Shown here: in pieces, positions 44,804 to 54,490 of the stretch
How positions within the stretch are numbered: position 1 is the stretch's first letter
Layout: each line of letters starts with the position of its first letter
Assembly (NCBI RefSeq): GCF_963853665.1
Contig: NZ_OY970459.1
Coordinates: 3,286,001-3,350,000 of the forward strand
DNA from: Mycobacterium decipiens
Lineage (GTDB): Bacteria > Actinomycetota > Actinomycetes > Mycobacteriales > Mycobacteriaceae
Direction of reading: 5' to 3'
DNA length: 64,000 bases
Made by a program: the position numbers and the translations under genes
The notes under the pieces: generated by a model
The model's database searches: none
What the model saw: the letters and a program-made list of their open reading frames with translations, nothing else
What the model was told of the DNA's origin: nothing

Positions 44804-45709
44804 ATGGATGTCCTACGAACCCCCGACTCCCGGTTCGAACACCTGGTGGGCTACCCGTTCGCACCTCATTATGTCGACGTGGTGGCCAGCGATACCCAGC
44901 CGCTGCGAATGCACTACGTCGACGAGGGCCCTTCCGACGGTCCGCCGATCGTCTTGCTGCACGGCGAGCCGACCTGGAGCTACCTGTACCGAACCATGAT
45001 TCCGCCGCTGGCCGCGGACGGGCACCGGGTGCTCGCTCCGGATCTGATTGGCTTCGGCCGATCCGACAAACCGACTCGCATCGAGGACTACACCTACCTG
45101 CGGCACGTCGAGTGGGTGACGTCCTGGTTCGAGAACCTCGACCTGCACGACGTCACGCTCTTCGTGCAGGACTGGGGATCATTGATCGGTCTGCGCATCG
45201 CCGCCGAGCACGGTGACCGGATCGCGCGGCTGGTGGTGGCCAACGGGTTTCTTCCCACCGCGGCGCGCCGCACCCCGCCCGCCTTCTATGCGTGGCGGGC
45301 GGTTGCGCGCTACTCCCCCGTGCTTCCCGCCGGCCGTCTGGTCGACTTCGGCACCGTCCGCAAGGTTCCCGCCGACGTGCGGGCCGGCTACGACGCGCCC
45401 TTCCCCGACAAGACGTATCAGGCTGGGGCCCGGGCGTTCCCGCGGTTGGTGCCAACCACACCCCATGATCCGGCGGTTGCGGCCAACCGTGCGGCATGGG
45501 ACGCCCTGGGCCGGTGGGACAAACCATTCTTAGCCATTTTCGGATATCGCGACCCGATCCTCGGCCGAGCCGACCGTCCGCTGATCAAACACATCCCCGG
45601 CGCGGCGGGCCAGCCACACGCCCGCATCAAGGCCAGCCACTTTGTTCAGGAGGACAGCGGGCCCGAGCTCGCCGAACGCATTCATTCCTGGCAGCAGTCG
45701 ATGCGCTAG
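44804..45709 (+). CDS. dmbB: Haloalkane dehalogenase (DmbB/Rv2296 type)
   Basis: Hydrolyses carbon-halogen bonds by an Asp-ester intermediate. 301 residues. Halide-binding and oxyanion motif [10 protein letters not shown] at about 50; nucleophile Asp123 in F-V-Q-D-W-G-S; catalytic His in K-A-S-H-F-V-Q-E-D near the C-terminus. Asp123 is the residue number I recall for the M. tuberculosis enzyme. Cytoplasmic; its natural substrate in mycobacteria is not known. Confidence 0.93.
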   Translation: MDVLRTPDSRFEHLVGYPFAPHYVDVVASDTQPLRMHYVDEGPSDGPPIVLLHGEPTWSYLYRTMIPPLAADGHRVLAPDLIGFGRSDKPTRIEDYTYLRHVEWVTSWFENLDLHDVTLFVQDWGSLIGLRIAAEHGDRIARLVVANGFLPTAARRTPPAFYAWRAVARYSPVLPAGRLVDFGTVRKVPADVRAGYDAPFPDKTYQAGARAFPRLVPTTPHDPAVAANRAAWDALGRWDKPFLAIFGYRDPILGRADRPLIKHIPGAAGQPHARIKASHFVQEDSGPELAERIHSWQQSMR

Positions 45710-45790
45710 GACACCACCCGTCACTCATGGCAGCCGGAGATCGGGAGCTCGGTCTTTGCGCGTCCGCCCTCGGGTGCGAGGATCTGGAGA

Positions 45791-46252
45791 ATGGCAATGG
45801 AGATGGCGATGATGGGCCTGCTCGGCACCGTCGTGGGTGCCTCGGCCATGGGCGTAGCGGGCATTGTGCAGTCGATCGCAGATTCGTACTTCCCGGGAGC
45901 CGCGGCCGCCAAGGACCATAAACACCAGCTGAACGTCAATCTGCAGGCGCAGCGTTACGAGGCGGTGAGAATGTGGCGGTCGGGATTGTGCAGCGCGAGC
46001 AGCTCGTATCGGCAGTGGGAGACCGGGTCACGTGACAACGAACCGCCCAACGTGGTGGGCAACGAGTGGTTCGAGGGCTTGCGGCCACATCTGCCCACCG
46101 CCGGTGAAGCTGCGAAGTTCCGTACTGCGCGCGAAATCCATTGCGACAACCAAACCCTCATGGTCTTGTCGCTCGAGATCGGCCGTATCGAGAAGGACTG
46201 GATGGACGACGCGAACGGCCACAAGCGCCGGGCACGAAAGCGGCAGGGGTGA
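45791..46252 (+). CDS. Conserved hypothetical protein (Rv2297-like)
   Basis: 153 residues. A hydrophobic, Gly/Ala/Met-rich first 30 residues (M-M-G-L-L-G-T-V-V-G-A-S-A-M-G-V-A-G-I) could insert in the membrane. The rest is charged and helical, with W-E-T-G-S-R and a basic tail G-H-K-R-R-A-R-K-R. It occupies the place and approximate length of Rv2297. No domain recognised. Confidence 0.75.
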   Translation: MAMEMAMMGLLGTVVGASAMGVAGIVQSIADSYFPGAAAAKDHKHQLNVNLQAQRYEAVRMWRSGLCSASSSYRQWETGSRDNEPPNVVGNEWFEGLRPHLPTAGEAAKFRTAREIHCDNQTLMVLSLEIGRIEKDWMDDANGHKRRARKRQG

Positions 46253-46273
46253 CTGGCCGCGCCGTCGATCGGG

Positions 46274-47110
46274 TCAGCGGACTACCACAGTGGGATCGTC
46301 CGCAGCAACGGCGGCGCTGCTGCGGCGCCAATCCTCGTGTAGCAGCTTGCATCCGAGCCAGCCGAAGATGAGCGGGAAGACGAAGTACTGGTATTGCGTC
46401 CAAACCAGCGCTAGCAGGGTATCGGCAACGCCACCAGGCAGGTTCTGGAAGCCTCCGAACACCTCGCTGAACGAGAAGATGAACGTCGCCACAACCGGCT
46501 CTCCGGCTCCCAGGACTGGGATCAGATAGCGCATCGACGAGCGATTCTTGTTGAGCCGCCAGAAGGCCAGCGCGGTAGCGAGGTTGACGAAGGCGTAGAT
46601 CTCGAGGGTGAAGAACGTCGAGTTGTGATTGACCGTGCGCAGATCGACCGAGCCAAACGATGCCAGGTCCCACCAGTACATATGCAAGACGTTCTCGCGC
46701 ATCCACGAGGTATGGGCGATGACGTCATTCAGCGTATGGAGATCGTGAAAGACGTAGGGGGAGAACATGACCCACGGAATCTCCCAGAGCAGGTTCGTCA
46801 TCACGTAGGAGACCATCCACAGCACCAGGCACTCGTGGAAGAGCGCCATGCGCGGGCGTTTGCGCGCCCCGGGGAGCAGCAACGGGATGAACCACCCGTT
46901 GAGCCAGATGCTGATCCCATAGAGGGAGGTTTTGGCGCTCGTCGTGAAGTCGAGCACGCCCAGATAGAAAAGGGTTGCGCAGACACCGGTCGCGCCCCAG
47001 AAGACCGCCGTCCAGATCCCGAAGGCTCGCCACGTTCGCGGCGACACCCGGCGCTCTTCGACGGCGACCGGCGCGACTTCGTCGACGTCGAAATTGGTCA
47101 GTGCGCTCAT
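46274..47110 (-). CDS. Integral membrane protein, emopamil-binding-protein-like
   Basis: 278 residues from ATG 47110, with about seven hydrophobic segments. Motifs W-F-I-P-L-L-L-P-G, T-N-L-L-W-E-I-P-W-V and a His/Trp-rich E-N-V-L-H-M-Y-W-W-D resemble the EXPERA/emopamil-binding family, which in eukaryotes isomerises sterol double bonds. A sterol or terpenoid role is only inferred. It is divergent from an IclR regulator, and two adjacent palindromes lie in the 46-bp gap. Confidence 0.65.
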   Translation of the reverse strand: MSALTNFDVDEVAPVAVEERRVSPRTWRAFGIWTAVFWGATGVCATLFYLGVLDFTTSAKTSLYGISIWLNGWFIPLLLPGARKRPRMALFHECLVLWMVSYVMTNLLWEIPWVMFSPYVFHDLHTLNDVIAHTSWMRENVLHMYWWDLASFGSVDLRTVNHNSTFFTLEIYAFVNLATALAFWRLNKNRSSMRYLIPVLGAGEPVVATFIFSFSEVFGGFQNLPGGVADTLLALVWTQYQYFVFPLIFGWLGCKLLHEDWRRSSAAVAADDPTVVVR

Positions 47111-47126
47111 GGATAACCCTTGCATG

Positions 47127-47155
47127 TGTCGATATATCGACATATCGTTCGATAT
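47127..47155. promoter_or_regulatory. Two adjacent palindromes, probable IclR operator
   Basis: TGTCGATATATCGACA (47127-47142) is a perfect 16-bp palindrome. ATATCG-TT-CGATAT (47142-47155) is a second, sharing one base with it. Both sit between the divergent membrane-protein and IclR genes and abut the IclR start at 47157. An autoregulated site serving both promoters is likely. Confidence 0.78.
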
Positions 47156-47156
47156 T

Positions 47157-48068
47157 GTGACGGAAAGGGTAGCCGCGGCGCCGGGCCCGAGTCAAGGCTT
47201 GTCGCCGCCGACCGAGCGGGTCGTCGCCGTGCTGGAGCTACTCGGCCGCAACCCGACCAAGCAGTTCTCGTTGGCCGAGATCTGCCGCAACCTCCACCTC
47301 AGCCGGGCCACCGGACATGCCATCCTCACCACATTGGCGGCCCGCGAATGGGCGATCAGGGATCCCGGCACGGCCCACTACACCTGGGGGCCGGCCATCG
47401 CCGCGCTGGCCCGGCCCACCGACGCCCAACTGCACCGGGCCGACCTGCAAGCGCTGGCCAAAACCACCGGCACCCAAGTTCTGCTTGCCCGCCGCGAGGG
47501 CGCCACCCTGGTGGTCATCGATAGCGTCGGCGAGTGCCTGCGCGGGCCCAGGATCGGCCGCGGGATGCGAACACCGTTCGTCGCCCCGATCGGTCGCGAC
47601 TACGTCGCCTGGTGGGGCACCGATGCACAGAACCAGTGGCTGCAAGCGATCGGAACGCCAAGCCGCCAATTCCAGACGAGAATGGCATTGGTACTCAATG
47701 AAATTCGACAACGCGGCTTTGTCGTCGAACGACTCACTCACCAGTACGTGCGTGTCTACACCGCGCTGCGGGCGCTCAGCGCCGACGGCGAGGTCGACGA
47801 GATCACTACCCAACTGGCCCGCGCCTACGCCGATCTCGCCGTCATCGATGTCCTCGACAGCGAACTCGACAGCGGCACAACACACAGCGTCGCCACGATA
47901 TCGGCGCCCATCCACAACGCCGATGACTCCATCACGATGACGGTCATGGCGGCGGTCTTCACCGCCCTCGACGGCGCCGCCATTCGCACGCTCGGTGGAC
48001 AACTGCGCCACGCCGCCCACGGCATCGAACAACGCATCGTTCGCTACGGTGACGGGGCTTCCGCCTGA
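47157..48068 (+). CDS. IclR-family transcriptional regulator
   Basis: 303 residues from GTG 47157. N-terminal winged helix (V-V-A-V-L-E-L-L-G-R, then F-S-L-A-E-I-C-R-N-L-H-L-S-R-A-T-G-H-A-I-L), then an IclR effector domain with G-M-R-T-P-F-V-A-P-I-G. The GTG lies directly after the operator, so the message may be leaderless. An upstream ATG at 47124 would place the palindrome inside the coding region and is less likely. Confidence 0.88.
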   Translation: MTERVAAAPGPSQGLSPPTERVVAVLELLGRNPTKQFSLAEICRNLHLSRATGHAILTTLAAREWAIRDPGTAHYTWGPAIAALARPTDAQLHRADLQALAKTTGTQVLLARREGATLVVIDSVGECLRGPRIGRGMRTPFVAPIGRDYVAWWGTDAQNQWLQAIGTPSRQFQTRMALVLNEIRQRGFVVERLTHQYVRVYTALRALSADGEVDEITTQLARAYADLAVIDVLDSELDSGTTHSVATISAPIHNADDSITMTVMAAVFTALDGAAIRTLGGQLRHAAHGIEQRIVRYGDGASA

Positions 48069-48132
48069 AGCGGCGTTCACCTGGCAGGTCATTCTCTACG
48101 CTGGCAGACATCCGCTTGGCGAAAGGACAGCC

Positions 48133-48630
48133 ATGTCAGTGGCGACTCGGTTGGTAGCCATCCTCGCGCTGGGTTGGTCGGGCGTTGCGGCATGCGCCTC
48201 GCAGCAGCCGTCGCCACCGCAGGCATCTCCTCCGAGCTCGACCCAGCCACCGACGACCACCAGCCCGACCGGTTCGCCATCCACGTCAACCAGCACGCCA
48301 GAGTGCGTTGGACTATCAATATGTGCGCCGCCGCCACCGGATGCCGAGGGGAATCCGCCGTGCTTCTACTCCGATGGCTGGCAAGCTAGGTCATCTGGCG
48401 CCGGGATTGAGGTGTGGTATTTCCATGAGCCGCAGAACCTGTCGAAAGCCGAAAAGGTTACCGCGGTGGTTCGCAAGAAGGATGGCACCAACGAGTCCCA
48501 GGACGCGAACATCGAAGCCGGCCAACAAGTGCATCGCTTCGAGTTTCCGACCATCGATAAGTCCGCTGTCTCAGCAGTATTCCTCGACACCAGCAATGGC
48601 CGCTGCTTCGTGATCGGCCCGGGCAGCTAA
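48133..48630 (+). CDS. Lipoprotein with Ser/Thr/Pro linker
   Basis: 165 residues. Lipobox G-V-A-A-C gives Cys21, followed by about 30 residues of P/S/T-rich linker and a compact domain with four Cys (E-C-V-G-L-S-I-C, P-C-F-Y, R-C-F-V). AAAGGA lies before ATG 48133. It resembles small mycobacterial surface lipoproteins; function unknown. Confidence 0.82.
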   Translation: MSVATRLVAILALGWSGVAACASQQPSPPQASPPSSTQPPTTTSPTGSPSTSTSTPECVGLSICAPPPPDAEGNPPCFYSDGWQARSSGAGIEVWYFHEPQNLSKAEKVTAVVRKKDGTNESQDANIEAGQQVHRFEFPTIDKSAVSAVFLDTSNGRCFVIGPGS

Positions 48631-48633
48631 GAG

Positions 48634-49341
48634 CTATTGACGCTGGGCGCGGCGGTCGCCATGAAAGTAGGTGTAACCGCTTGTCAGCGCGCATACCAGG
48701 GCAGCGACCGCCAACATCTGGCACCCACTCACGACCAAACTGATGCACCCGCCAACAGCGGCGCCGACGCCAAAGCTGGCCCACAAGATGAAATAGCCGA
48801 GCCAGTCCGCGACCTGTCCGCCGCTGATGTGTCGTTCAACGCCTTGACCGAGTTTGACCAGCGTGCCCGTCACATAGCTCAGCGGGGTGGCTACCTCGCC
48901 GTCCTTAACGAACGATGTGTTCAATGCGCCAATTCCCAAGGCAACAAACAGGACTGGCAGGAAGGAGACTTGGCTTGTTGACCATCCATCCACGCCGATG
49001 TCGACGGCAGCGGCGGTCACCAGACACAATGCGGTCAGCACCGTCGGACCGTGCGGATGGGCCAGCGACAGATGCCGTCGACACAGCGAGGCGATCACCA
49101 CACCCGCGACGAACGACGCCAACAACGAAGCGGCCGCCAGCGAGAGCGACCGCTCGTTTCGGAAAAATCCCAGAATTGCGCGTTCGCTATTGCCCGTCAT
49201 GAAGGTGACAAAGTACCCGGCGGAGTGGGTGAATGCCGCGGCGCCGACCAACCCCGCCACCGCGGCCAGCACCCACGACAATCGCGCCTCACGGCCGAAA
49301 ATCTCGCGCATCGCGGGCGCAGACACCGCCGGCTGATCCAT
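48634..49341 (-). CDS. DUF1275 (YoaK-like) membrane protein
   Basis: 235 residues from ATG 49341, with six hydrophobic segments. Family motifs G-A-A-A-F-T-H-S-A-G-Y-F-V-T-F-M-T-G-N and G-A-L-N-T-S-F-V, then T-Y-V/Y-V-T-G-T-L are present. Transport function is suspected for DUF1275 but not shown. An alternative start at 49368 exists. It is convergent with the lipoprotein gene, 3 bp apart. Confidence 0.85.
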   Translation of the reverse strand: MDQPAVSAPAMREIFGREARLSWVLAAVAGLVGAAAFTHSAGYFVTFMTGNSERAILGFFRNERSLSLAAASLLASFVAGVVIASLCRRHLSLAHPHGPTVLTALCLVTAAAVDIGVDGWSTSQVSFLPVLFVALGIGALNTSFVKDGEVATPLSYVTGTLVKLGQGVERHISGGQVADWLGYFILWASFGVGAAVGGCISLVVSGCQMLAVAALVCALTSGYTYFHGDRRAQRQ

Positions 49342-49408
49342 GGGAGTAACGTATGCGCATATTGTCATGATTGCAAGAGTTCCCGTGGCGCCACCGGCAT
49401 GGCGCGCC

Positions 49409-50188
49409 CTAGCGCTGACCGGTGTCGAGCACCGCCCCAGTGCTCGCGGACGCACCTCTGGCAATCACGATCGGCATCGACGTCGCAGCGTCGGTACGCA
49501 GGATGGTGTGCACCACGTCGACGAGGTCCTCGACGGGCATCAGCCGGCCCGGCATGCAGCCACGTGACAACCACAGCGGGTACGCCCGCATAGCCAGCTC
49601 GCGATCCCAGCCGACGTTCATTCCCGTTTGCGCATCGCCCTCGCCGCCCGCGCACTCCCCAACAACGAGGCAGGTAAAGCCGACATCCGGGTGTTCGGCG
49701 CGCCAGGCCTCCACCAGCCTCTCCAGTGCCGCTTTGCTGACGCCGTACGCGCCGAGGCCGGGCCACGGTGGTCCGTACGTCCCCGCGTCGGAAGACAGGT
49801 AAATCGCCTTACCCCCAGAGGCCGTCAGGTGTGGCACCGCCGCCGCCGTCACCAGCGCCGCGCCGATGACGTTGGTAGCGAAGACGTTCCGCCACGTCTC
49901 GGCATCGGTATCGACCAGGCGGACCAGCGGACTGACGGCGGGAGTGTAGACGAGGTTGTCGATGCCACCTAGGGTCTCGACCACATCGTTGACGGCCGAT
50001 CGGCACGATGCCTCGTCGACAACATCGCATTCGACCGCGATCGCGCTCGGCCCGGCTTCCGTCGCCGCAGCCTCGATACGTTCCCGGCGCCGGGCCAGCA
50101 ACGCGACGTGATCGCCGCGCTGCGCAAGGCCTACCCCAATGCAGCGCCCCAGCCCACTCGAGGCTCCGATGACTACCGTTCTCGACAT
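49409..50188 (-). CDS. Short-chain dehydrogenase/reductase
   Basis: 259 residues. N-terminal V-V-I-G-A-S-S-G-L-G cofactor motif, E-C-D-V-V-D, and catalytic Tyr/Lys in Y-G-V-S-K preceded by L-S-S-D-A-G. The usual N-N-A-G is replaced by V-Y-T-P-A, so it is a divergent SDR. The C-terminal G-E-C-A-G-G-E-G region is also unusual. Substrate unknown. Confidence 0.85.
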   Translation of the reverse strand: MSRTVVIGASSGLGRCIGVGLAQRGDHVALLARRRERIEAAATEAGPSAIAVECDVVDEASCRSAVNDVVETLGGIDNLVYTPAVSPLVRLVDTDAETWRNVFATNVIGAALVTAAAVPHLTASGGKAIYLSSDAGTYGPPWPGLGAYGVSKAALERLVEAWRAEHPDVGFTCLVVGECAGGEGDAQTGMNVGWDRELAMRAYPLWLSRGCMPGRLMPVEDLVDVVHTILRTDAATSMPIVIARGASASTGAVLDTGQR

Positions 50189-50292
50189 GTCCCGCCTTCA
50201 GAAACATATCTTAGGGGCCGGCGAATTCAGCCGGTGGCGTCGTCGATGATCGGATCGCGGTAGGCGTTCGCCCGCTCAGTACGGTGGGAGAC

Positions 50293-51282
50293 ATGAAATA
50301 TCTGGACGTCGACGGAATCGGACAGGTCAGCCGGATCGGGCTGGGCACTTGGCAGTTCGGCTCGCGCGAGTGGGGTTACGGTGACCGGTACGCCTCCGGT
50401 GCCGCCCGTGACATCGTCAAACGAGCGCGGGCTTTGGGGGTGACGCTGTTCGATACCGCCGAGGTGTACGGACTGGGCAGAAGCGAGCGGATTCTCGGCG
50501 AGGCACTGGGCGACGAGCGCTCCGAGGTTGCCGTAGCCAGCAAGATCCTCCCAGTCGCACCGTTTCCGGCCGTGATCAAGAAGCGCGAGCGCGCCAGTGC
50601 GCGGCGGCTACGGCTGGACCGCATCCCGCTGTATCAGATCCACCAGCCCAACCCGGTCATCCCCGATTCGGTGATCATGCCAGGAATGCGCGACCTGCTC
50701 GACAGCGGCGACATCGGTGCCGCCGGTGTTTCCAACTACTCATTGGCGCGATGGAGAAAGGCCGACGCCGCGCTTGGGCGTCCGGTCGTCAGCAACCAGG
50801 TGCATTTCTCGCTCGCGCACCCCGATGCGCTCGAAGATCTGGTTCCCTTCGCCGAACTCGAGAACCGCATCGTGATCGCCTACAGCCCGCTGGCACAGGG
50901 ACTTCTGGGTGGCAAGTACGGCCTGGACAACCGCCCCGGCGGCGTTCGCGCGCTAAACCCGCTGTTCGGCACCGAGAACCTGCGCCGGATCGAGCCGCTG
51001 CTGCAGACGTTGCGCGCCGTCGCCGCCGACGTCGACGCCAAGCCCGCACAGGTGGCGCTGGCCTGGCTGATCAGCTTGCCGGGCGTGGTCGCCATTCCCG
51101 GAGCGTCCAGCGTCGAACAGCTCGAATTCAACGTCGCCGCCGCCGACATCGAGCTGAGCGCGGATTCCCGCGACGCGCTCACCGACGCGGCCCGTGCGTT
51201 CCGGCCGGCATCGACCCCACGCTTCCTCGCCGATATGGTCCGCGAAAAGCTGGGAGCCGCTGACCTACACCGTGCGCGCTAG
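50293..51282 (+). CDS. Aldo/keto reductase (Rv2298-like)
   Basis: 329 residues from ATG 50293. NADPH-dependent carbonyl reductase with (beta/alpha)8 fold. The catalytic tetrad is visible: Asp54 and Tyr59 in F-D-T-A-E-V-Y-G, Lys in V-A-S-K-I, His in Y-Q-I-H-Q. It is very close to Rv2298 in my memory, including the start M-K-Y-L-D-V-D-G. The 3' end overlaps convergent htpG by 18 bp, since this copy is a few residues longer. Confidence 0.92.
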   Translation: MKYLDVDGIGQVSRIGLGTWQFGSREWGYGDRYASGAARDIVKRARALGVTLFDTAEVYGLGRSERILGEALGDERSEVAVASKILPVAPFPAVIKKRERASARRLRLDRIPLYQIHQPNPVIPDSVIMPGMRDLLDSGDIGAAGVSNYSLARWRKADAALGRPVVSNQVHFSLAHPDALEDLVPFAELENRIVIAYSPLAQGLLGGKYGLDNRPGGVRALNPLFGTENLRRIEPLLQTLRAVAADVDAKPAQVALAWLISLPGVVAIPGASSVEQLEFNVAAADIELSADSRDALTDAARAFRPASTPRFLADMVREKLGAADLHRAR

Positions 51283-53208
51283 CCGGTCGGCGAGCAGCTC
51301 GGCGAACCGTGCCGGATCTTCGAGTGCGCCGCCTTCCGCAAGAAGTGCTGTGCCGTAAAGTAATTCGGCGGTCTCGGCGAGTTGGGATTTTTGGGCATCG
51401 TCAGGGCAATCCTGGTGCGCTTGGCGCAGGCCGGTGACGAGCGGATGGTTCGGGTTGAGTTCCAGGATCCGTTTCCCGACCGGAACCTCCTGCCCCGACG
51501 CCCGGTAGATCCGCGCCAGCGCCGGGGTGATGCCGAAGGCGTCGGTGATCAGGCAGGCCGGCGACTGGGTCAGGCGGGCGGACAACCGCACTTCCTTGAC
51601 GTGGTCGCTCAGGGTCTCCTTCAACCAGCCCAGCAGGTCGGCGAATTCCTTCTGCTGCTCCTCGCGCTCGGCCTCACTTTGGTCCTGTTCGGAGTCCAGG
51701 TCCACCTCACCCTTGGCCACCGACTGCAGCGGCTTGCCGTCGAACTCGGTCACCGTTCCCACCCAGACCTCGTCGACCGGGTCGGTGAGCAGCAGAACCT
51801 CGTAGCCCTTGGCCTTGAACGCCTCCAGGTGCGGTGACTTCAGCAATTGCTGGCGCGTCTCGCCGGTGGCGTAGAAGATCTGGTTCTGACCGTCCTTCAT
51901 GCGCTCGACGTATTCGGCCAGCGTGGTGGGTTCCTCATCGCTGTGCGTGGAGACGAACGAGGAAATGCCCAGCAGGGTCTCCCGGTTGTCGAAATCCGAC
52001 AGCAGGCCCTCCTTAACGACCCTGCCGAACTGGGTCCAGAACGTGCGGTAGTCCTCTGGCCGGCTGGATTGTAGATCCTTGATCGTGGACAGGACCTTCT
52101 TAGTCAGACGACGACGGATCGCGGTGATTTGCCGATCCTGCTGCAGCATTTCGCGCGAAACGTTGAGCGACATGTCCTGTGCGTCGACCACACCCTTGAT
52201 GAACCGCAGGTACTCGGGCATGAGCTGGTCGCAGTCGGCCATGATGAACACGCGCTTGACGTACAGCTGGACCCCGACATGGGCGTCGCGGTTGAACAGG
52301 TCGAACGGGGCGTGGGACGGGACGAACAGCAGGGCCTGGTACTCGAAGGTGCCCTCGGCCTTCATCGAGATGACCTCGAGCGGGTCGTCCCAAGCGTGCG
52401 CGATGTGCTTGTAGAACTCCTTGTACTCCTCCTCGGACACCTCGTCTTTAGGCCTGGCCCACAGCGCCTTCATCGAGTTGAGGGTCTCGGTTTCCTTTGT
52501 GACGACCTCCTCGCCGCCCTCTTCTTTGGCAGGGGTCCGTCGTTCAACCTCCATCCGGATGGGCCAGCCAATGAAGTCGGAATACTTCTTCACCAGGTTT
52601 CTGATCACCCACTCCCCGGTGTAGTCGTGCAGCTCGTCTTCGGTGTCCTCGGGCTTGAGGTGCAGGGTGACCGACGTTCCCTGCGGGGCGCCCTCGACGG
52701 ATTCAATGGTGTAGGTGCCCTCACCGCTGGATTCCCACCTGGTGGCCACGCTCTCGCCTGCCTTGCGCGTCAGCAGCTCAACCTTGTCGGCGACCATGAA
52801 CGACGAGTAGAAGCCAATGCCGAACTGACCGATCAGTTCCTCGGAGGCGGCCGCGTTCTTGGCCTCCCGCAGCTGCTGACGCAGCTCGGCGGTGCCCGAC
52901 TTGGCCAGGGTGCCGATCAGATCCACCACCTCCTCGCGCGTCATACCGATGCCGTTGTCACGAACGGTAAGAGTCCTTGCACCCTTGTCTACGTCGATCT
53001 CAATGTGCAGATCGGAGGTGTCAATGGTGTTCGGGTCCAGGTCCTTGTTCCGGAGTGCTTCAATCCGAAGCTTGTCCAGCGCATCGGAGGCATTGGAGAT
53101 CAACTCCCGCAGAAACGAGTCCTTGTTGGAGTAGACCGAATGGACCATCAGATCCAGCAGTTGCCGAGCCTCTGCCTGAAACTCCAACTGCTCGACATGC
53201 GCGTTCAT
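51265..53208 (-). CDS. htpG: Chaperone HtpG (Hsp90)
   Basis: 647 residues, the length of Rv2299c. N-terminal GHKL ATPase motifs are intact: L-I-S-N-A-S-D-A-L-D-K, D-N-G-I-G-M, G-Q-F-G-I-G-F-Y-S-S-F. The middle domain has N-V-S-R-E-M-L-Q-Q-D with the ATP-contacting Arg, and the C-terminal dimerisation domain is complete. Cytoplasmic folding chaperone. Confidence 0.97.
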   Translation of the reverse strand: MNAHVEQLEFQAEARQLLDLMVHSVYSNKDSFLRELISNASDALDKLRIEALRNKDLDPNTIDTSDLHIEIDVDKGARTLTVRDNGIGMTREEVVDLIGTLAKSGTAELRQQLREAKNAAASEELIGQFGIGFYSSFMVADKVELLTRKAGESVATRWESSGEGTYTIESVEGAPQGTSVTLHLKPEDTEDELHDYTGEWVIRNLVKKYSDFIGWPIRMEVERRTPAKEEGGEEVVTKETETLNSMKALWARPKDEVSEEEYKEFYKHIAHAWDDPLEVISMKAEGTFEYQALLFVPSHAPFDLFNRDAHVGVQLYVKRVFIMADCDQLMPEYLRFIKGVVDAQDMSLNVSREMLQQDRQITAIRRRLTKKVLSTIKDLQSSRPEDYRTFWTQFGRVVKEGLLSDFDNRETLLGISSFVSTHSDEEPTTLAEYVERMKDGQNQIFYATGETRQQLLKSPHLEAFKAKGYEVLLLTDPVDEVWVGTVTEFDGKPLQSVAKGEVDLDSEQDQSEAEREEQQKEFADLLGWLKETLSDHVKEVRLSARLTQSPACLITDAFGITPALARIYRASGQEVPVGKRILELNPNHPLVTGLRQAHQDCPDDAQKSQLAETAELLYGTALLAEGGALEDPARFAELLADRLARTV

Positions 53209-53272
53209 GAGATTCCTTCCGACGAAATGGCGTCTCGAGTGTAGATATCGTCCACGACCCTATGCTCAAGGC

Positions 53273-53632
53273 ATGGCCAGAGTGGATCCCGACGACGACA
53301 GCATTCAACGTTGGGTCGTCTACCACTACCGCTACGACCCTGACCGCAGCGAACGCAGAAATGTCGCCGTAGCCGCCTTCGACGACCCGCACGAGTTCCA
53401 CGCCGAGCTCGAGACGAGGTCTGCGCAGCTCCGCGCTCGCGAGGAGTCTGCTAGCGACGTCGACGCCGCCGAACACATATCCGGGCAGATCCACCAGCCA
53501 GGCTATCGACGCCTGCAGCAGAACGCGCGCCTGCTTCGGCGCGCCATCGAGCATGGGGTCATGCCCCCACACATCGAGGACCTGGATTTGCCACTCAATG
53601 TGGCGCTGAGCCGAGCCGAGCGTTCTCGTTAG
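53273..53632 (+). CDS. Conserved hypothetical, charged small protein
   Basis: 119 residues from ATG 53273. The sequence W-V-V-Y-H-Y-R-Y-D-P-D-R-S-E-R-R-N is followed by E-L-E-T-R-S-A-Q-L-R-A-R-E-E, which is likely a short coiled coil, and a His-rich P-P-H-I-E-D-L-D-L-P. No signal peptide. Divergent from htpG, so it may share heat-shock-type control. I do not recognise a domain; in M. tuberculosis this place holds Rv2300c, which differs. Confidence 0.65.
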   Translation: MARVDPDDDSIQRWVVYHYRYDPDRSERRNVAVAAFDDPHEFHAELETRSAQLRAREESASDVDAAEHISGQIHQPGYRRLQQNARLLRRAIEHGVMPPHIEDLDLPLNVALSRAERSR

Positions 53633-53691
53633 TGACGCCGACTGGGCAAACTGCCCGCGCGCCCGCGGCCGCTGGTCGCTACCATCCCACT

Positions 53692-54384
53692 GTGACTGAT
53701 TTACTGAGCCGCCGATTTCTGACCGCGGGCGCCGGGTTAGTCCTGCTGACCGCGGTGCTGTTGACCGCCCCTGTGGTAATTCCCGCCGGCTACCCCGGGG
53801 CTGTTGCGCCGGCCACCGCGGCCTGCCCCGACGCCGAAGTGGTGTTCGCCCGTGGCCGCTTCGAATCGCCCGGGATTGGCACGGTCGGCAACGCGTTCCT
53901 CAGCGCGCTACGCTCGAAGGTCAATAAGAACATCGGCGTCTACGCGGTAAAATACCCCGCCGACAATCAAATAGACGTGGGCGCCAACGACATGAGCGCC
54001 CATATCCAAAGCATGGCCAACAGCTGCCCGAACACCCGCCTGGTGCCTGGCGGCTACTCGCTCGGCGCGGCCGTCACCGACGTGGTGCTCGCGGTCCCCA
54101 CTCAGATGTGGGGCTTCACCAATCCCCTACCGGCGGGCAGCGACCAGCACATCGCCGCCGTCGCGCTGTTCGGTAACGGCAGTCAATGGGTTGGCCCCAT
54201 TACGAACTTCAGCCCGCTTTACAACGATCGGACCATCGAGTTGTGTCATGGTGACGACCCCATCTGTCACCCGGCCGATCCCAACACCTGGGAGGCCAAC
54301 TGGCCGCAGCACCTCGCCGGCGCCTACGTCTCGTCGGGAATGGTCAACCAGGCTGCTGACTTCGTCGCCGGAAGGCTGCAGTAA
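53692..54384 (+). CDS. cut2: Secreted cutinase-like esterase
   Basis: 230 residues from GTG 53692. Signal peptide (L-T-A-G-A-G-L-V-L-L-T-A-V-L-L-T) ending A-T-A-A. Cutinase family: catalytic Ser123 in G-G-Y-S-L-G-A-A-V, acid region C-H-G-D-D-P-I-C with its disulfide, and His in H-L-A-G-A-Y. Mycobacterial Culp proteins are lipases/phospholipases or thioesterases. Orthologue of Rv2301. Confidence 0.93.
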   Translation: MTDLLSRRFLTAGAGLVLLTAVLLTAPVVIPAGYPGAVAPATAACPDAEVVFARGRFESPGIGTVGNAFLSALRSKVNKNIGVYAVKYPADNQIDVGANDMSAHIQSMANSCPNTRLVPGGYSLGAAVTDVVLAVPTQMWGFTNPLPAGSDQHIAAVALFGNGSQWVGPITNFSPLYNDRTIELCHGDDPICHPADPNTWEANWPQHLAGAYVSSGMVNQAADFVAGRLQ

Positions 54385-54490
54385 CTTACCGCGCCCGAGC
54401 GCGGGTCATCACTGCACGCTTTCGCTGGGCGACAAACGCGCGCACGATGGAGGGGTCCGTGGTCATACCAAGACGAGAAGGGACTAGACG

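Noticed and set aside
51265..51282. 18-bp overlap of the aldo/keto reductase and htpG ends as a regulatory antisense pair
   Set aside because: Convergent overlaps of this size are common and the extra reductase residues explain it.
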